64,000 bases of DNA from Sycobia sp. Sy_11 (GCA_018907035.1 JACCIC010000179.1:580001-644000); one strand, 5' to 3'; shown: positions 23,500 to 35,999, counted from the first letter of the stretch. A program made the numbers and translations. Notes: generated from the sequence alone by a model not told the origin.

Positions 23500-24360
23500 T
23501 GTTTGGTTTATTTATTATCATTCTTTTTTTGTTTTTTAAACTATAAATAAGGAGACTTGTCCGTTGAATATATTGAGTTGTCCAGCCGATTGGCGAAATT
23601 TTGATTGTAACCATTAATAAAAAGTATTGCTGATACGTAAGTGATATGCTGAAAATTCTACCATGCAACAAGCATATTACAATATATATTCTGGTTGAAT
23701 TATTTTTTACTAGTGTAACAGCAGCATAATAAGATCAAAATAATGGAGGACTTTTTAAAATATTGCAATTATTTCTATTTGAATTTTTATCGCAGAAGAT
23801 GTATTTTTAAAAATCATACATATTTACGACATCTTTGTCAATTTTACGTATTTCTATGTAATTCTTAATTTATTATTTTATGCATCTTTATTTATAAACA
23901 ATAATTTTATTACTTTCCAACCTGAGCACACAGTCAACAACGTTTAAAATTTAAATAATACCATTATGAAATTTATTTCTTGTAATTGACTCATCATAAT
24001 ATTTTAATATTTATTTGAGATAGCCAGAAGAGAAAAAAGTAAAAATAGGGAAGTGACACTTGGTCTCAATTTTGGTATTATTTTTCAATTAATTTTTTTT
24101 AACGTCATCGGCGAAAGCAGAAGTTTATTTTGCATGCGAGCAAAACAGAAATCCACCCGAAAATCTATTTAATTGTTTCACGTATCACGTATCGTATTCT
24201 TGTTTTCCTCATTTTATGTTTCCCGACCACCCATAAACTACGCGGACGCATTCGCGCATATGTGCCTCTGTGAATGTTACCTGCAAAAAGCATAATCCGT
24301 GACCAAGAGCCAGTGACTTCTTTGATTGTAAAAGGTGGTTGACGTAATTGAGGAAATATT
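23500..24360. other. AT-rich segment, nothing recognised
   Basis: An AT-rich stretch without long microsatellites or supported frames, resembling the first 8 kb. Confidence 0.5.
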
Positions 24361-24686
24361 TTCTTGACCCCCCTCTCGGCCCTCCCAGTTTCTGTTTCAG
24401 TTTTCTTTGGTCTGTTTTTGTTTTACCTTTCTAACCCACTATAATAGACCCGAGGAAAGAAAAAAGGAGAAGTGGGAGGAAATGGAAGGAAAGGGGAAGT
24501 GGGAGGAACGAAAGAGGAGATGCACACAATGACCGTTATTATTATGCCGCGCGTCCGTCCCCGACTCCTTCGTTTTTTTCCCTCTCCTTGTGTTATGCAT
24601 ATGCGCAGAGAGACAGCGTGGTAGCGCATTTTTTCTCTTTCTTCTCTCTCTCTCTCTCTTCTTTCTCCCTTTCTCTTGCTCGTTTT

Positions 24687-24754
24687 GCGCCTTTTTTTAT
24701 ACGCTATACTCACGCTTTTTGCGCCTTTTTTTATACGCTATACTCACGCTTTTT
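24687..24754. repeat. Perfect 34-bp tandem duplication
   Basis: The units 24687-24720 and 24721-24754 are identical, each beginning gcgccttttttta and ending cacgcttttt. Perfect identity suggests a recent duplication. The frames across it (F/Y-rich) do not look coding. Confidence 0.95.
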
Positions 24755-25356
24755 ACTATTTTGTATCACTGAAATGACGAACACGGTTTTGCAAATGGTT
24801 TTTTGAGAGGGAGAAAAATTGCCGAGAAAATTGCCGTGAATATTTTTAGAAATACGAAATTTTGATTCCTTTAACTTACCAAAATATACGGACAGATCGG
24901 TATATTACCATTGTTATAACTATTTGACAGGCTGTGTTTTTGATTTTTCTTTGAAATACCGTATCAAAATTTCAAATGTCAATTTCATATCCAATTTTCA
25001 CGATATACTCTTTCTTTAGCTGGCTTTTTATCTGGAAAACTTGTTCCCGACTTGTCTTATAAATAATTGTGTAATTAGCATATTGAAATCGCGCGCCAAT
25101 CAAATATTTTTCCTTTCCCACAATATTTTCCCTAATCTTCCGATATAATGAGTTTCTATTAATAATGTACGGATTGCGGAATGAGGGATGGGGGCAGGAG
25201 ACGCTCTCAGATTACACGAGGAGTATTTGTGATAATATTTCAGTCGTGGCGGTATCGCGTCCGAGCGATAGAAAATAACTCGCCCGACGTTCATTTTCAG
25301 ATTTTCAAATGGAAATTTTATAACGTAACAAGCCGCACAAAATAATACAGCGCCTG

Positions 25357-25396
25357 GTGTGTGTGTGTGTGTGCGCGCGCGCGCGCGTGTGTGTGT
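25357..25396. repeat. Composite GT-CG-GT tract
   Basis: An alternating purine-pyrimidine tract with a CG core of about 14 bp flanked by GT blocks. Confidence 0.95.
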
Positions 25397-25923
25397 CTAT
25401 AATCATCGAATCATGTATATCTGATTATCTTCTTTCCTATTACCTCGCTTGTGACGTAATACCGGCGCACGCACAGTGTAAATATTGTAGATGTGTACGT
25501 AATGTGTACATCAGGCGTCGCTGAAACAGCTGGCTGCAACTGCCGCGGCTTGATTTCTCGTCGATGTTGACGATGCTTGATGCCCGCTCGTTCGACCGCT
25601 GCCGAGCGCGCGAGCCAGCTCGTCTACACAGTTGCCGGATTATGAATGAAAAGGGAGATCCGTCGCGATGCCAAGTGGATTTTTCAAAATTTTCGCCTAT
25701 TACGTTCCCGATCGTTGCGATGTTTTTTCTTCGTGTTCAACTATATAATGGTGAATTATCCATATTTTCGATGGTAACGCATAGAGAATGCAAGAAAAGA
25801 TACGAATACGAAGATATTATTAGCATTAAAGAATGCTGCTGGGTACGATATTTATTATTAGTCTTTTTTCTTTATTCTTTGTTAATTGTACGTACAATGA
25901 GGGGGGGTTGCGATCACATGCAC

Positions 25924-25950
25924 TAAGAGAGAGAGAGAGAGAGAGAGAGA
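25924..25950. repeat. (GA)n microsatellite
   Basis: A short GA array. Confidence 0.9.
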
Positions 25951-26643
25951 CAAAACAAAAGATGGATATATCGCTTCGTATATCCTATCGAAAAACTCTC
26001 TTTCGCCGAGAACGAAAAAGTACACATTAACTTTGATCTTGGTTGTTTGTCGCTCGTGTTCGATTCTTAATATAAACATCGTGTAAGCAGGCGCCGCAAA
26101 AATTCTCAGAATTTTTCAGCGTATTTATTACCTTACAGGCGGCCTGCTCGAGTGTTATTTACCAAAGGCCCTTGCGACTGCGATCGCGCGTGAAAAGTTC
26201 TATACATCATATTTACCTAACATGTGGACTGTACGCAGAAAAATACGTCCAATATCCGACTGCTTTATAAGCCGAGCGCGCGATCAGTCCGAGCGTAAAA
26301 TAGCCCGACGTCCACTGGCAAGCTATAATATTTTCGGATACGATCTAATGTTTAATAAATCACAGCCGACAAGTTTTTTCTCGCTCGGTTTAGTTTGGCG
26401 CACTGGTACGAGGCGGAATATCGTGACGGAAAATTTCGAGAGCTTTCAGAGAGTTGCACGGGCTTAAACTGCAGACCCGGTTCGGCTTCGTATCCGATCG
26501 AGCATTGGACGCTGTGTACTATGGATATTCAACTTCGGCCCCAACGGTGTAGGAATCAGTTTTTCCTCGGCCAATTAAACTGTACGAACTGAAGTAGTAG
26601 AACGCGGCATATATTATAAAAGCAAAGTCGTCGTCCTCGTCCT

Positions 26644-26644
<1 letters not shown>

Positions 26645-26680
<36 letters not shown>

Positions 26681-26870
26681 CATGTCTATCTATAATACGA
26701 GGCAAATAATTTTGATCCCACTCCTTCTCCCAAATTTCGAGTGATGTAATAATAAATACGGCGCTGCTCGTACGACAATGAGCGCATTCCTCGGGCAGGC
26801 GCGCACGCGCGCGTTTCCACGGATTCTCGTGCGTAAGTACGCGCGCGCGCGCGCGCGTGTGTGTGTGTGT
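26645..26870. repeat. Two composite GT/CG tracts
   Basis: GT then CG at 26645-26680, and CG then GT at 26840-26870, about 160 bp apart. Both are Z-DNA-prone. Confidence 0.93.
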
Positions 26871-27351
26871 AGAGCACGCACCGCGCGATACTGGTCATTC
26901 GAATATTTACAAACATAGAATCCTTCCATCGGCGGTATATTGTATATATAAAGCGATAAATTAAGCGAACGAGACGCAATCCGTCGGCCCTGCATATTAT
27001 TATATGATTATAACAGCTTAGTACTTCGAGGAAGCCGTCCTTCGACGACTCCTTTGACTCTCTTTAACCCTGATGTTTTTTTAACTTCGTATATCACTCT
27101 CTCTCTCTCTCTCTCCCTTCGTTTTCTATATGCATATATATTCCCTCCTACTCCCTCCTTCCATCCTGTCAATGTATTGGCTGATTTAGCACACGTCTCT
27201 CCCACTGATGGATTTATATTTAATATTTATGCTTGTCCAGGGATTATCGTAATGTCAGTTGTCGGAAATTGAATTTTCGTTAGAAAAGCCACCGAAAACA
27301 TCATGCTTTTTCACATTCCTCTTTCAAAGTATAAAAAGTTTTTGCAATCTT

Positions 27352-27374
27352 CTTCAATCGAGAATTGAAGAACT
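27352..27374. other. Small perfect hairpin
   Basis: The arms ttcttcaat (27352-27360) and attgaagaa (27366-27374) enclose a 5-nt loop. It is too short for a miRNA precursor and has no U run to suggest a terminator. Function is unknown. Confidence 0.5.
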
Positions 27375-27801
27375 TCTTAAGGTACTGATTTCATACCATA
27401 TATTTAGTATATAGCGTTACAAGTCAATGGAGATGTTAACACTTTCGGGTATTTGATTTATCTTAGAAAATCAATATTTGCAGATCGCTTTCAGGGCCAG
27501 AAAAATGTATTTTAACGAGATTTAAAATATTTGCTCGAAAATATAATTTCATTGTAAATTCCTTTTTACGAATTATACTTATATAATTTGAATTTCTAAA
27601 AATTGCCGATATTCGTAATATCAGCATGACGAAAATAATAACTACATACATTTTCATCGCTAAAAGTGCTTCATTCGTAAATTCATCAATACTCCTCTCG
27701 CTTATTTATATGGATATAAGATACAAATTTAATTCTGTTTGATCGAAGGAGGAAAAAGGGAAGCCGAGCAATTGTTTCCCATCTATATTGTGGATAGAGA
27801 G

Positions 27802-27805
<4 letters not shown>

Positions 27806-27859
<54 letters not shown>
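27806..27859. repeat. (GA)n microsatellite
   Basis: A GA array of about 54 bp. The minus-strand frame with a long L/S stretch is an artefact. Confidence 0.97.
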
Positions 27860-27862
<3 letters not shown>

Positions 27863-28249
27863 GAAGGACAGACAAACGAAATAAAAGATAATATATTATA
27901 AACTTTTTCAATATATTTACGACCGTTTTTACCTCGGTTTTTACATACATACATACATGCGTACATACATACATATATATATATTTTTTTTTTTCCTCGG
28001 CAAACTGAACTAATAATAATTGGCAAGACATTTTTAATTGTGTCGCAATACACGCGGCGCGAGGTTTCTATGTAACAGCCGCTGGCATCGTGTGTGTTAT
28101 AATTTTTATTCACTTTTATTCGTTGACTGTGAACGAAATTAGCCCGAATCGAATATTTTTCGTGCCAGCTGATTCTTAAACAGCAAGAGGCCTCTTTATC
28201 ATGCACGAATATAATTAAGATTAAATATATACCGCGGAGGAGACACGAT

Positions 28250-28282
28250 GGGCGGGGGCTGGGGGGGGGGTAGGTGGAGGGG
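28250..28282 (+). other. G-quadruplex-capable G-rich tract
   Basis: The G tracts are GGG, GGGGG, G10 and GGGG, with loops of 1, 2 and 8 nt. It fits a relaxed quadruplex pattern. Confidence 0.7.
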
Positions 28283-28466
28283 AGAGAAACGATATTAATG
28301 AATGCCTACCCGAATCTTTCCGATTCAGTTGAGTGCGTGGAATATAAAATCTAATTCTAATAGATAAATTGATAAATAAAAGAAACAAAAAAGCAGTAAT
28401 TGAGCGAGCGTTATATCAATAATAATTATTACTGTTGATCTTCTGCGCGAACTAGACGTCAAAAGT

Positions 28467-28468
<2 letters not shown>

Positions 28469-28561
<93 letters not shown>
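28469..28561. repeat. Abutting (CT)n and (TA)n arrays
   Basis: A CT array (28469-28515) passes directly into a TA array (28515-28561) with no intervening sequence. Confidence 0.97.
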
Positions 28562-28563
<2 letters not shown>

Positions 28564-29174
28564 ATTAATTACTGCAGGTTTACAGGTATAGGAGTGAAAA
28601 ATTAGCATACAAACGTTTTTCGGGGCCTTCCGCTCTTATCGTATACTTGATACATATACCGGTTGCTCGGCTTCAATAAATATCCCACATAATTGGCACT
28701 GGAACCCCGATTATGCCTTAAAATAAGAGAAGGTTCACCCCCCCTCCTCCCCGACTCTCACTTCTCACCCCCTCTCTCTTGAGCTTATAGTACGCGCCGG
28801 CATTAAAATTCGAAGCAAAAGGGGAAGAAAATAAAAATCAAGAAGATGGCCACCAGGCGGCCCTACCAATTCTCTCTCTCCCTTCCCCCCCCTCTTTCTC
28901 TTTCATACTTTCGTCAGATTTCGCGCGTGCGCGCCTCCTTAACTCACCGGGGAACTACTCAATTTAATACCCGCGGAAGAATAAATTAAAACGCCGATAA
29001 AACGCTCTACTGTCTCCTCCCTCCACATCTCCCCCCCACCCCCCGGCAACTGGGCGCTTTCGGAATTAGCAATGGTAATCCGGTGCCAGAGCAGAGTCCG
29101 CGCGCCGCGGCCGAGAGAAAGCTGCAATACGGCGGGCGGCGCTCATTTGAATAAAAGCATCGATTAGTGCATGC

Positions 29175-29177
<3 letters not shown>

Positions 29178-29219
<42 letters not shown>
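29178..29219. repeat. (TA)n microsatellite
   Basis: A TA array of about 42 bp within a GC-rich island. Frames crossing it on either strand are not supported. Confidence 0.96.
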
Positions 29220-29224
<5 letters not shown>

Positions 29225-30207
29225 CAATGCAGCCGTTGCGTCGTTCGCACAGATATATCGTCGCCCGCGCACGGGCCCGAAAATATAGAGATAATTGCAG
29301 TCACGCTTACCTGTTTCGTACCGGAAATGCCGTTCGGGAGTGGCCTACCGACATCCGATGCATGCTCGCGCGTGTGGTGCGCGTGTGCAGATATAACAGC
29401 GTTTTTTGATTGAGAGGATACGCGAGTGCTGGAGAGGGCGAATGATTTTTCTCGGTCGCGAATTAATCGAGGGAAGATATAATAATGTTGAACATTATAC
29501 AGGCTGGGCAACAACAAGGCTTCTTTCCATACGAAATGTGTTTTATGATGGAAAATCGAATTTCCGCGCATCCCACTGTATGATAAATTATTTTTTTCTT
29601 TTCAATATTTCTGTACATCTGTATTCTGTTTCGTATTGTATCAAGGCAATATCTGATTAGGATTTTATATCAAAGCGAACCATGAATAATAAATTCATAC
29701 TATTACATCTTTCAATCGGGAGTTGCATTAAGATGGGGTCGTGCGGATTTTTATACAATAATAAAACGATGTAGGCTCGTAACACAGAAGAAGTACACGG
29801 CTCGAAAACAGCGACGAAACTCGTAAAGTATTTGGAAACGGATACGACATACCGAAGGTATTGTATTTTTCATTATTAAAGAGAATTGACGTAGTCAGAT
29901 AAGCACGCAACACCTTTGCTTTTCTTCGTCTATTAACAATATACTCCGATGCGTATACGAACAACTGTATCAATAACACGGTGAACTAACATTAATTTTA
30001 TTAGACCTCCTCCCTCCATCGATTGTCCCGTCTCAATTGCTTAGCAATGAGACGAAAAAAACAAACTTTTATCTGATTTTTCTATCTAAAGATATATGTA
30101 ATAATTTTTTTTTTCTTCAATGAATTTTATTGGAACCGAACGTTTGCTCGAATCGATGACGGATCATTCTTTTGACGTAAATGACAACATTTCAGGTCAT
30201 TAGGTTT

Positions 30208-30226
30208 TTTTTTTTTTTTTTTATAA
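30208..30226 (-). repeat. Poly(T) tract, possible retroelement tail
   Basis: A T run of about 19 bp that could be the poly(A) tail of a minus-strand retro-insertion. I found no matching target-site duplication, so origin by slippage is equally possible. Confidence 0.4.
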
Positions 30227-30354
30227 AGATAGTGACGGTCATGAGTCAATCCGGTGGTCGAATACAATGGTATAATTAAAACATCTGTGGAATATACAAG
30301 TGTAATATATAATAACGTATCGAGTTATTTCGATTATATATTGATATATAATAT

Positions 30355-30429
30355 ATGTTCGACAACGGGGCGGCGTTCGAAATGGCACAACTGAAAGAGT
30401 TCATACAAAAACATATGGAGGAAAAGTAG
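30355..30429 (+). CDS. 24-residue small ORF, copy A of an inverted repeated pair
   Basis: The ATG at 30355 gives a 24-codon frame ending with TAG at 30427-30429: MFDNGAAFEMAQLKEFIQ then KHMEEK. It is part of a 106-bp block (30355-30460) repeated in inverted orientation at 49918-50023, with 12 differences by hand count (89%). The two peptides agree at 19 of 24 residues, have no frameshift and share the stop, and similarity continues about 31 bp past it. An in-frame TAA lies just upstream (30349-30351). The helical, charged C-terminal half (QLKEFIQKH) looks protein-like. Substitutions are spread over all codon positions, so selection is not shown. Alternatives are the 3' end of an unrecognised gene copied as a processed fragment, or a dispersed repeat. 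Confidence 0.35.
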   Translation: MFDNGAAFEMAQLKEFIQKHMEEK

Positions 30430-30812
30430 CTCTCTTCCCTGTCGTATATAGAGAATAATTAATAACAGTCAAGCGAAACAAATGGCTGCGTTGAAAGTTA
30501 GAATATCTGACAAAAATGTACTATTTTACTTTGTGCGAAGCCTGTTTTATTTGAGAACAGGCTGTGCGATGCATTTCGTATACAAATCTCGACACTATTG
30601 AATATTTCTGTATTCATTGTTGCATCGGACGCCGCCATGCTTTGCGCATATCGTATCAGAAAAGACGAAGGCACGCGTGCCTCCGAGTTTTATTCCGAAA
30701 AAAGCCGAGTATTCGAACAAATAAAAATCCAATGCGAACGAAAGTATAAAATATATTTACGAAGGATCGAATCTGAAGTGTATACGCGTCGCGAGACATA
30801 GATGAGATCGAC

Positions 30813-30824
30813 GGGGGGGGGGGG
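30813..30824. repeat. G12 homopolymer
   Basis: A run of 12 G. Further G runs follow at 32074-32084 (11) and 33177-33188 (12). Confidence 0.95.
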
Positions 30825-31624
30825 CTGATTGTTCCATTGACCAAATTTTGTATGCATCAGCTATTTTTTTGAAAGCTGGAAAATTTTAAGAAATACGCGT
30901 TACAACGTTCTAAAGTCCCCTCCACCAAAAAAAAAAAAAAAAATCCGAAACAAACATTTCACAACAATTTCCACGGAAGATTGAAAACGCAACTGCATAT
31001 ATTTATCGTTGACACCGAAGTCTCAACTGCTTTCTACTGTATACAATATATACCGTTATATGCAATAATGACTTACAAGTACACGTGACAATAAATTTTA
31101 GAATTCATACGTACGTAGCGACGTAGTATTACGAACGCAGTCACATACCGATAAGTAAGAGTTTGATTTTTTTTTATGTTAAAATATCTCTTACTCGTGC
31201 TTCCCATTTTTCAAATGGCGACGCACTGAATTACATATCACAGTATAAGAAGTAAAATACAATTTTTTATTCGCTTTTGTCCGTGCATCTCTCTTCCCAA
31301 TCTCCCCCCCCCCGCCTCTCTCTCCCCCCTCCGTCTCTTGCCTTTGCCTTCACTTTGTCATCACGATCAATAGCAAGAGTTTTCAGATTCATGGCCACAA
31401 TCACCTCGACAATCATGAAGCGCAAGGCGCCTCTAATGCAGTGCGCGGCGCGAGTTTGTGCTTTTATGCGTGTCCACAAAAAGTAAGGGCGAGGAGATGA
31501 AGGAGGAACGGAATAAGAGAAAGGAAATGTTTTAAAGGATGGTGAAGAAATAATTGGGGGGAGGGGGACACAAGTGAGAGGGTTCGTCCTTTGTTTACAC
31601 TCGACGGTACCAAAACATCATTCA

Positions 31625-31625
<1 letters not shown>

Positions 31626-31677
<52 letters not shown>
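31626..31677. repeat. (CT)n microsatellite
   Basis: A CT array of about 52 bp. The 204-codon frame beginning at 31574 runs through it and is not supported as coding. Confidence 0.97.
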
Positions 31678-31681
<4 letters not shown>

Positions 31682-33848
31682 TTCCGACTGGTTCTTTGTT
31701 CCTTTGAGCTTCGCTCTTATTTTCTCTTTCTTCAAATCTTCTTCGTTTATAGTTCATACACGCACAGGAGCAAGCATATTTTGTATATGCGAGTATGTGA
31801 CTGCCGCGCGCGCGCGCTTGCGTGTCTGTGTACGTGCGACTTAAAGCAAAATGTAACCTTGTATTATCAGACCATTTATCAATTTATTATAGCGCCCTAC
31901 AGTTATACCAGAGCACCGGTGTCCGAATTTGATGGAAAATTTGTGCTTTTGCTTCGGCCACGCCCCTCTATTGCCAATCATCAAAGAATATGCGAACTTC
32001 GAAAGTTACTCTCTATTATCACTTTCGCGCATTATGCGCAGCCTGATGATTACTCGAGGGCGGCAAGTGGCGCGGGGGGGGGGGAACTAACGAAGCGAGA
32101 ACGTAACTTTTGTCGCCGTGTTCATCTGTTGTTTAATATTTCAACGGTTATTACAATTTCAATATTAGCTATACATACGTTGGAGTGACCGCTACTAATT
32201 CTTGTCTGTGCGTCATGAATATTTTATTATTTTTGTTCATTACTTTTGGATAGATTGAGGAGGGGAAGGGGGAAGGTATCGGGGCATCGAAGAAACGCTA
32301 ACTATTCAATGAAAACGGAAGCAGGAACTTATTCGTGAATACTTGTTCTTACTCACACCAATACGTAAATGTTAATTGCGCGCGCGCTCTTTTGTTTGTG
32401 TGTGTGGGGAGGGGGGTGGATGGGTGGGAGTGAATGTATAGAATATAAGGACTGCCGTCACTGCGATGTCGCGGAACGGATCGATGGCTCTTTTAATAAC
32501 GAAGCCAATCATCAGTGGATCAAGGGAAGGAAAACGTCTGTTTCGAAATGTAACAAACGGGCGCACGTGCCCACACACACACACACACACGTGCATATGT
32601 TATGCGCGCATAATTGTTGTATAAATTAGATCGCGAAAAGGCCGGGGGTAGATCAAGGGTGGGAATACCTTGCATTTCGTGTGTTATATTTGTGCGGTCG
32701 GCGTCGACGTCGCGCGCACCAGTCGATCGGGCCTTTTATCAAAGTGCGCTTGCTTACCGATTTTCATTCTTTGCTGAGCACGGGATAGCGCGGAGTTTTT
32801 CTTCGTCATTGCCATACGGTTTCCGTGCGCATATATATATATATATATATATGATACGTGACATCGATAAATCTGATACGTATTTATGGCTATACGTCAT
32901 TTGGAGTGGCGCTGTCTGTAGCGGTATAGTATTTTGTAGTATAGTTGTGTATTTTCGTTGAATTGTATATTTAGCGAAACAAAAGTAACGCACGATTATA
33001 ATTGACACATTAAATTGAAGGCTACGTTCTATCTGAAACAGCTCGAACTGTTCTCGGTGGTTGTTCTCTTCTGTATTCCAGAGTCTGAAGAGTAAACGTA
33101 ACAAATTACGTCTTGTTAGATAGATTTGGTGAAGAAAGAAATAATTCCAGTGAAAACAGCTGAGGTTATAAGTGTCGGGGGGGGGGGGATCAGAGAGAAG
33201 TGAAGAACATCAGCTGTGACGGACGGTAATGACCCTCGGTGAATCGAAGAGCACGTATGAATTCTTCGTTTCACGTTCGTCTTTTTTTTTTTGTTGCTCT
33301 CGCTGGTTATGTTAAAGAAAAACGTCATAAAATATTTTAACCACGCAAGGCATCCAAAAGTGGCAAATCCAACTATGTTGATGAAAAAAAACGCATCGAA
33401 ATTCGAAATTACTCGACGCTAATCAATAATCAATTTTCAATTTTGGATCCTGAGAAAGATTTTCATTTCAAGATTACAGAATTTTCAATTTATATTATTC
33501 GTGAACAATTAATAATTTTAATTAATATATAACTCGTCGTATTTTTAATAATCGTGTCAGGAGCGGGAAAGGCTCGACGATTCGATGGTTCAGTAAAGTA
33601 CAGGTGATTGGCATTTTATTTTTAAAAACTATTTTTTTACAAATCTGGTCCAAGCGCAACTGGTGTAAAAACTGATTCTATTTTTTATTCATTAATAGAT
33701 AACTTTATATTTACGACAGCTGAATAATTTGGCAGATTTAACGCCGCTGAAATTAGATTAGTAGTAAAGACGTATGTAAATATGATCAGCTGATACGCGG
33801 CTGATACCGATGTATTATGCATAATGATATACGTGTCGGGCTACTTAA

Positions 33849-33960
33849 TGTTTTTTTTTTTTTTTTTTATTTGCCGATATAGAAAAAAGTCGACGATTTG
33901 GGCTAAGCCCAATTCTCGCATAATCTTATAGACCTTGATAGAGTGTTTTTTTTTAAATCG
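33849..33960 (-). mobile_element. Possible 3' end of a non-LTR retroelement
   Basis: A T run (about 33850-33868) is followed by sequence that, on the minus strand, ends in AAATAAA plus poly(A). It contains a perfect palindrome with a 1-nt centre, ttgggctaagcccaa (33899-33913), a possible 3'-end stem-loop. No target-site duplication was found and no coding remnant is visible, so this is tentative. Confidence 0.35.
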
Positions 33961-34395
33961 ACATATTACTTTTTCATTAAAATATACGTTTTTTGGATAC
34001 TTTTCATAAAGCTTGGAAAGTAAACTGCTAACATATTAAGTCACACGGCAGATTTATAGGCATAGGCGTAACAAGCCCCTTAAGCCTCCCCTTAACCCTC
34101 CCTCATACAAGTTTGTATCAAAGTTTAAATATCATTTTGCTTTAAATATATAAAAAACTTGTTTAAAAAAGTAACAATAAAAATGCTATTCTCCTTCTAT
34201 CAGACTCGAAACCTCATACTTCCTATATGTACATACATATATAGCAATTTCTCCGTCTGCCTTGCAAGCAATCGTTCGGAAGCTTTCTGTAAAAATTACA
34301 CTCAACATGTACAAGTGTACCGGGTAAAGCTGCGAAATTCATTATCATTATTACGTAAGTGAATATCGAACGCATTTCTGTATTATATATATATA

Positions 34396-34423
34396 TACAC
34401 GGCTGCTACGAACACGCCGTGTA
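34396..34423. other. Perfect 8-bp stem-loop
   Basis: The arms tacacggc and gccgtgta enclose a 12-nt loop, next to a short TA run. Role unknown; cruciform or RNA hairpin potential only. Confidence 0.55.
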
Positions 34424-35319
34424 CGATGGGCATGTATATATCCAGAGGTATGCATAATGAAAGCGCTGCCGGGCAGTACTGCGTAAATTTATTTCATTGC
34501 GAATGAATGTCGGCGATGATAATGAAAAAGACACGGATCGCGATTTTAATTTAGAGTGTAGATAATCGATTACATTTTCCCCCCTCTCCCGCCTTGTCTG
34601 TCTTTTTTCTTATCTGACATACGTTTAGAAAATTGGCTTTGGCTCAGAAAATTTTGCTTCGTACGTCCGATACGATCCAATGCTCTCGCCATGCCGTACA
34701 GGTGGGGAATTCGAAAAATTTCGCGGACGGGGAAAAATTCCGAGAGATTTTTTAAATCTATACCCCTCCTCCCTTCTAAAGTTGGCGGTTTATTCATCCC
34801 TTCTTGTATATCTCGAATTTCAGAATGTACTGTGACTTTTATATCTGCGCGGTTTACGCTCACCCGAAAAGACTCATTTTTCATTTCTGCCTATCGAATG
34901 AAACGAAGAAAACTCTTGAACCCCCCCCCCGGCCTCCTTTTTCTGAAAAGGCGCGCGCGCGCCCCTGTGTGTTTTAATATCTCATTTTCCCGAGTTGTTA
35001 CTCCGTTACACGCCCGGAAGTGACTCCGAGGCAAACTGTATTCATGGCTCTGTCCGATATCGAAGTCCGCGCACTCTGGACCGCGATCTCGAGACCCAAG
35101 ACGAAACCGCCCCGCCCCCCATACCGACGGTCTTCTCTGTCCTTTTTGCCCGTATACGGGCATATATTGCGTTTATAGGAAAAAGTGCGCGCGCAGGTAG
35201 CGTTGCGCGTTGCCCGAGCGCACGCGTCGGATATATGCATACATACGTGCGTCGACGCCTCGGTCGACGCTGTCGAGCAGTCCGCGCGCTTTCCTAGAAG
35301 CACATGATATGTATACTTT

Positions 35320-35389
35320 TATATATAGATATAGATATATATATATATAGATAGATATAGATATAGATATAGATATAGATATAGATATA
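35320..35389. repeat. (GATATA)n imperfect repeat
   Basis: Hexanucleotide gatata units with interspersed TA and GATA steps, about 70 bp. Confidence 0.93.
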
Positions 35390-35958
35390 ATCTATGCGCG
35401 TAGTTTACAGAATCGTCGTTTCAATTACATTTCTGAATTATTGCTTTGTCTTCTGATTCTGCTGTAATTGTTTTGTATATACGCCCGATGAGACCCAGGA
35501 AAAAGGTGGCGTGCATAGCGGTTTTACGCGCGCGCGCGCGCGCGTGTGTGTGGAGTTTAACGCGAATCCGTTTATTGTTCGGGAAAAAGAAAAGGCGTTT
35601 TAATTTATTGATGAAATAGGCCGACGGGACGGCTTTTATTATTGGAACTCCATCAATGCAACGAGTTACAAAGAACGAGATCGAAATATTTGCCGTTAAA
35701 TGAAAATGCCTTCTCCCCGGTTATAGGCCGAACGACGCGCATGTATACACACAAGGACGGAATAATTGCTACCTAGAACATCGGCATGACATTCTGAAAA
35801 TTAAATGTGCTTTTGAAATTATTTTTTATCGTCGTACAATTCAATGACAGAGCGAAAATGCTTTTAACGCGATTGCGTTATAATTGGATCAATTTTTGCA
35901 TAATCAATCGGCATAGCGAAACAACGAATGCCCATTATACCCGAATTTAACGTTTACA

Positions 35959-35999
35959 TGGTGTTAAAAAAAAAAAAAAAAAAAAAAGGAAAAAAAGAA
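35959..35999. repeat. A-rich tract
   Basis: A long A run with G interruptions. The 164-codon frame crossing it (from 35928) has poly-Lys and poly-Phe segments and is rejected as coding. Confidence 0.9.

Noticed and set aside
30120..30260. Poly(T)-headed segment as a retro-insertion with TSD
   Set aside because: No direct repeat of useful length flanks the T run; aggtcatta/cggtcatga is only a partial match.
31574..32188. 204-codon plus-strand frame, one of the two longest in the window
   Set aside because: It includes a long translated CT array and has no recognisable domain; the start lies just upstream of the microsatellite.
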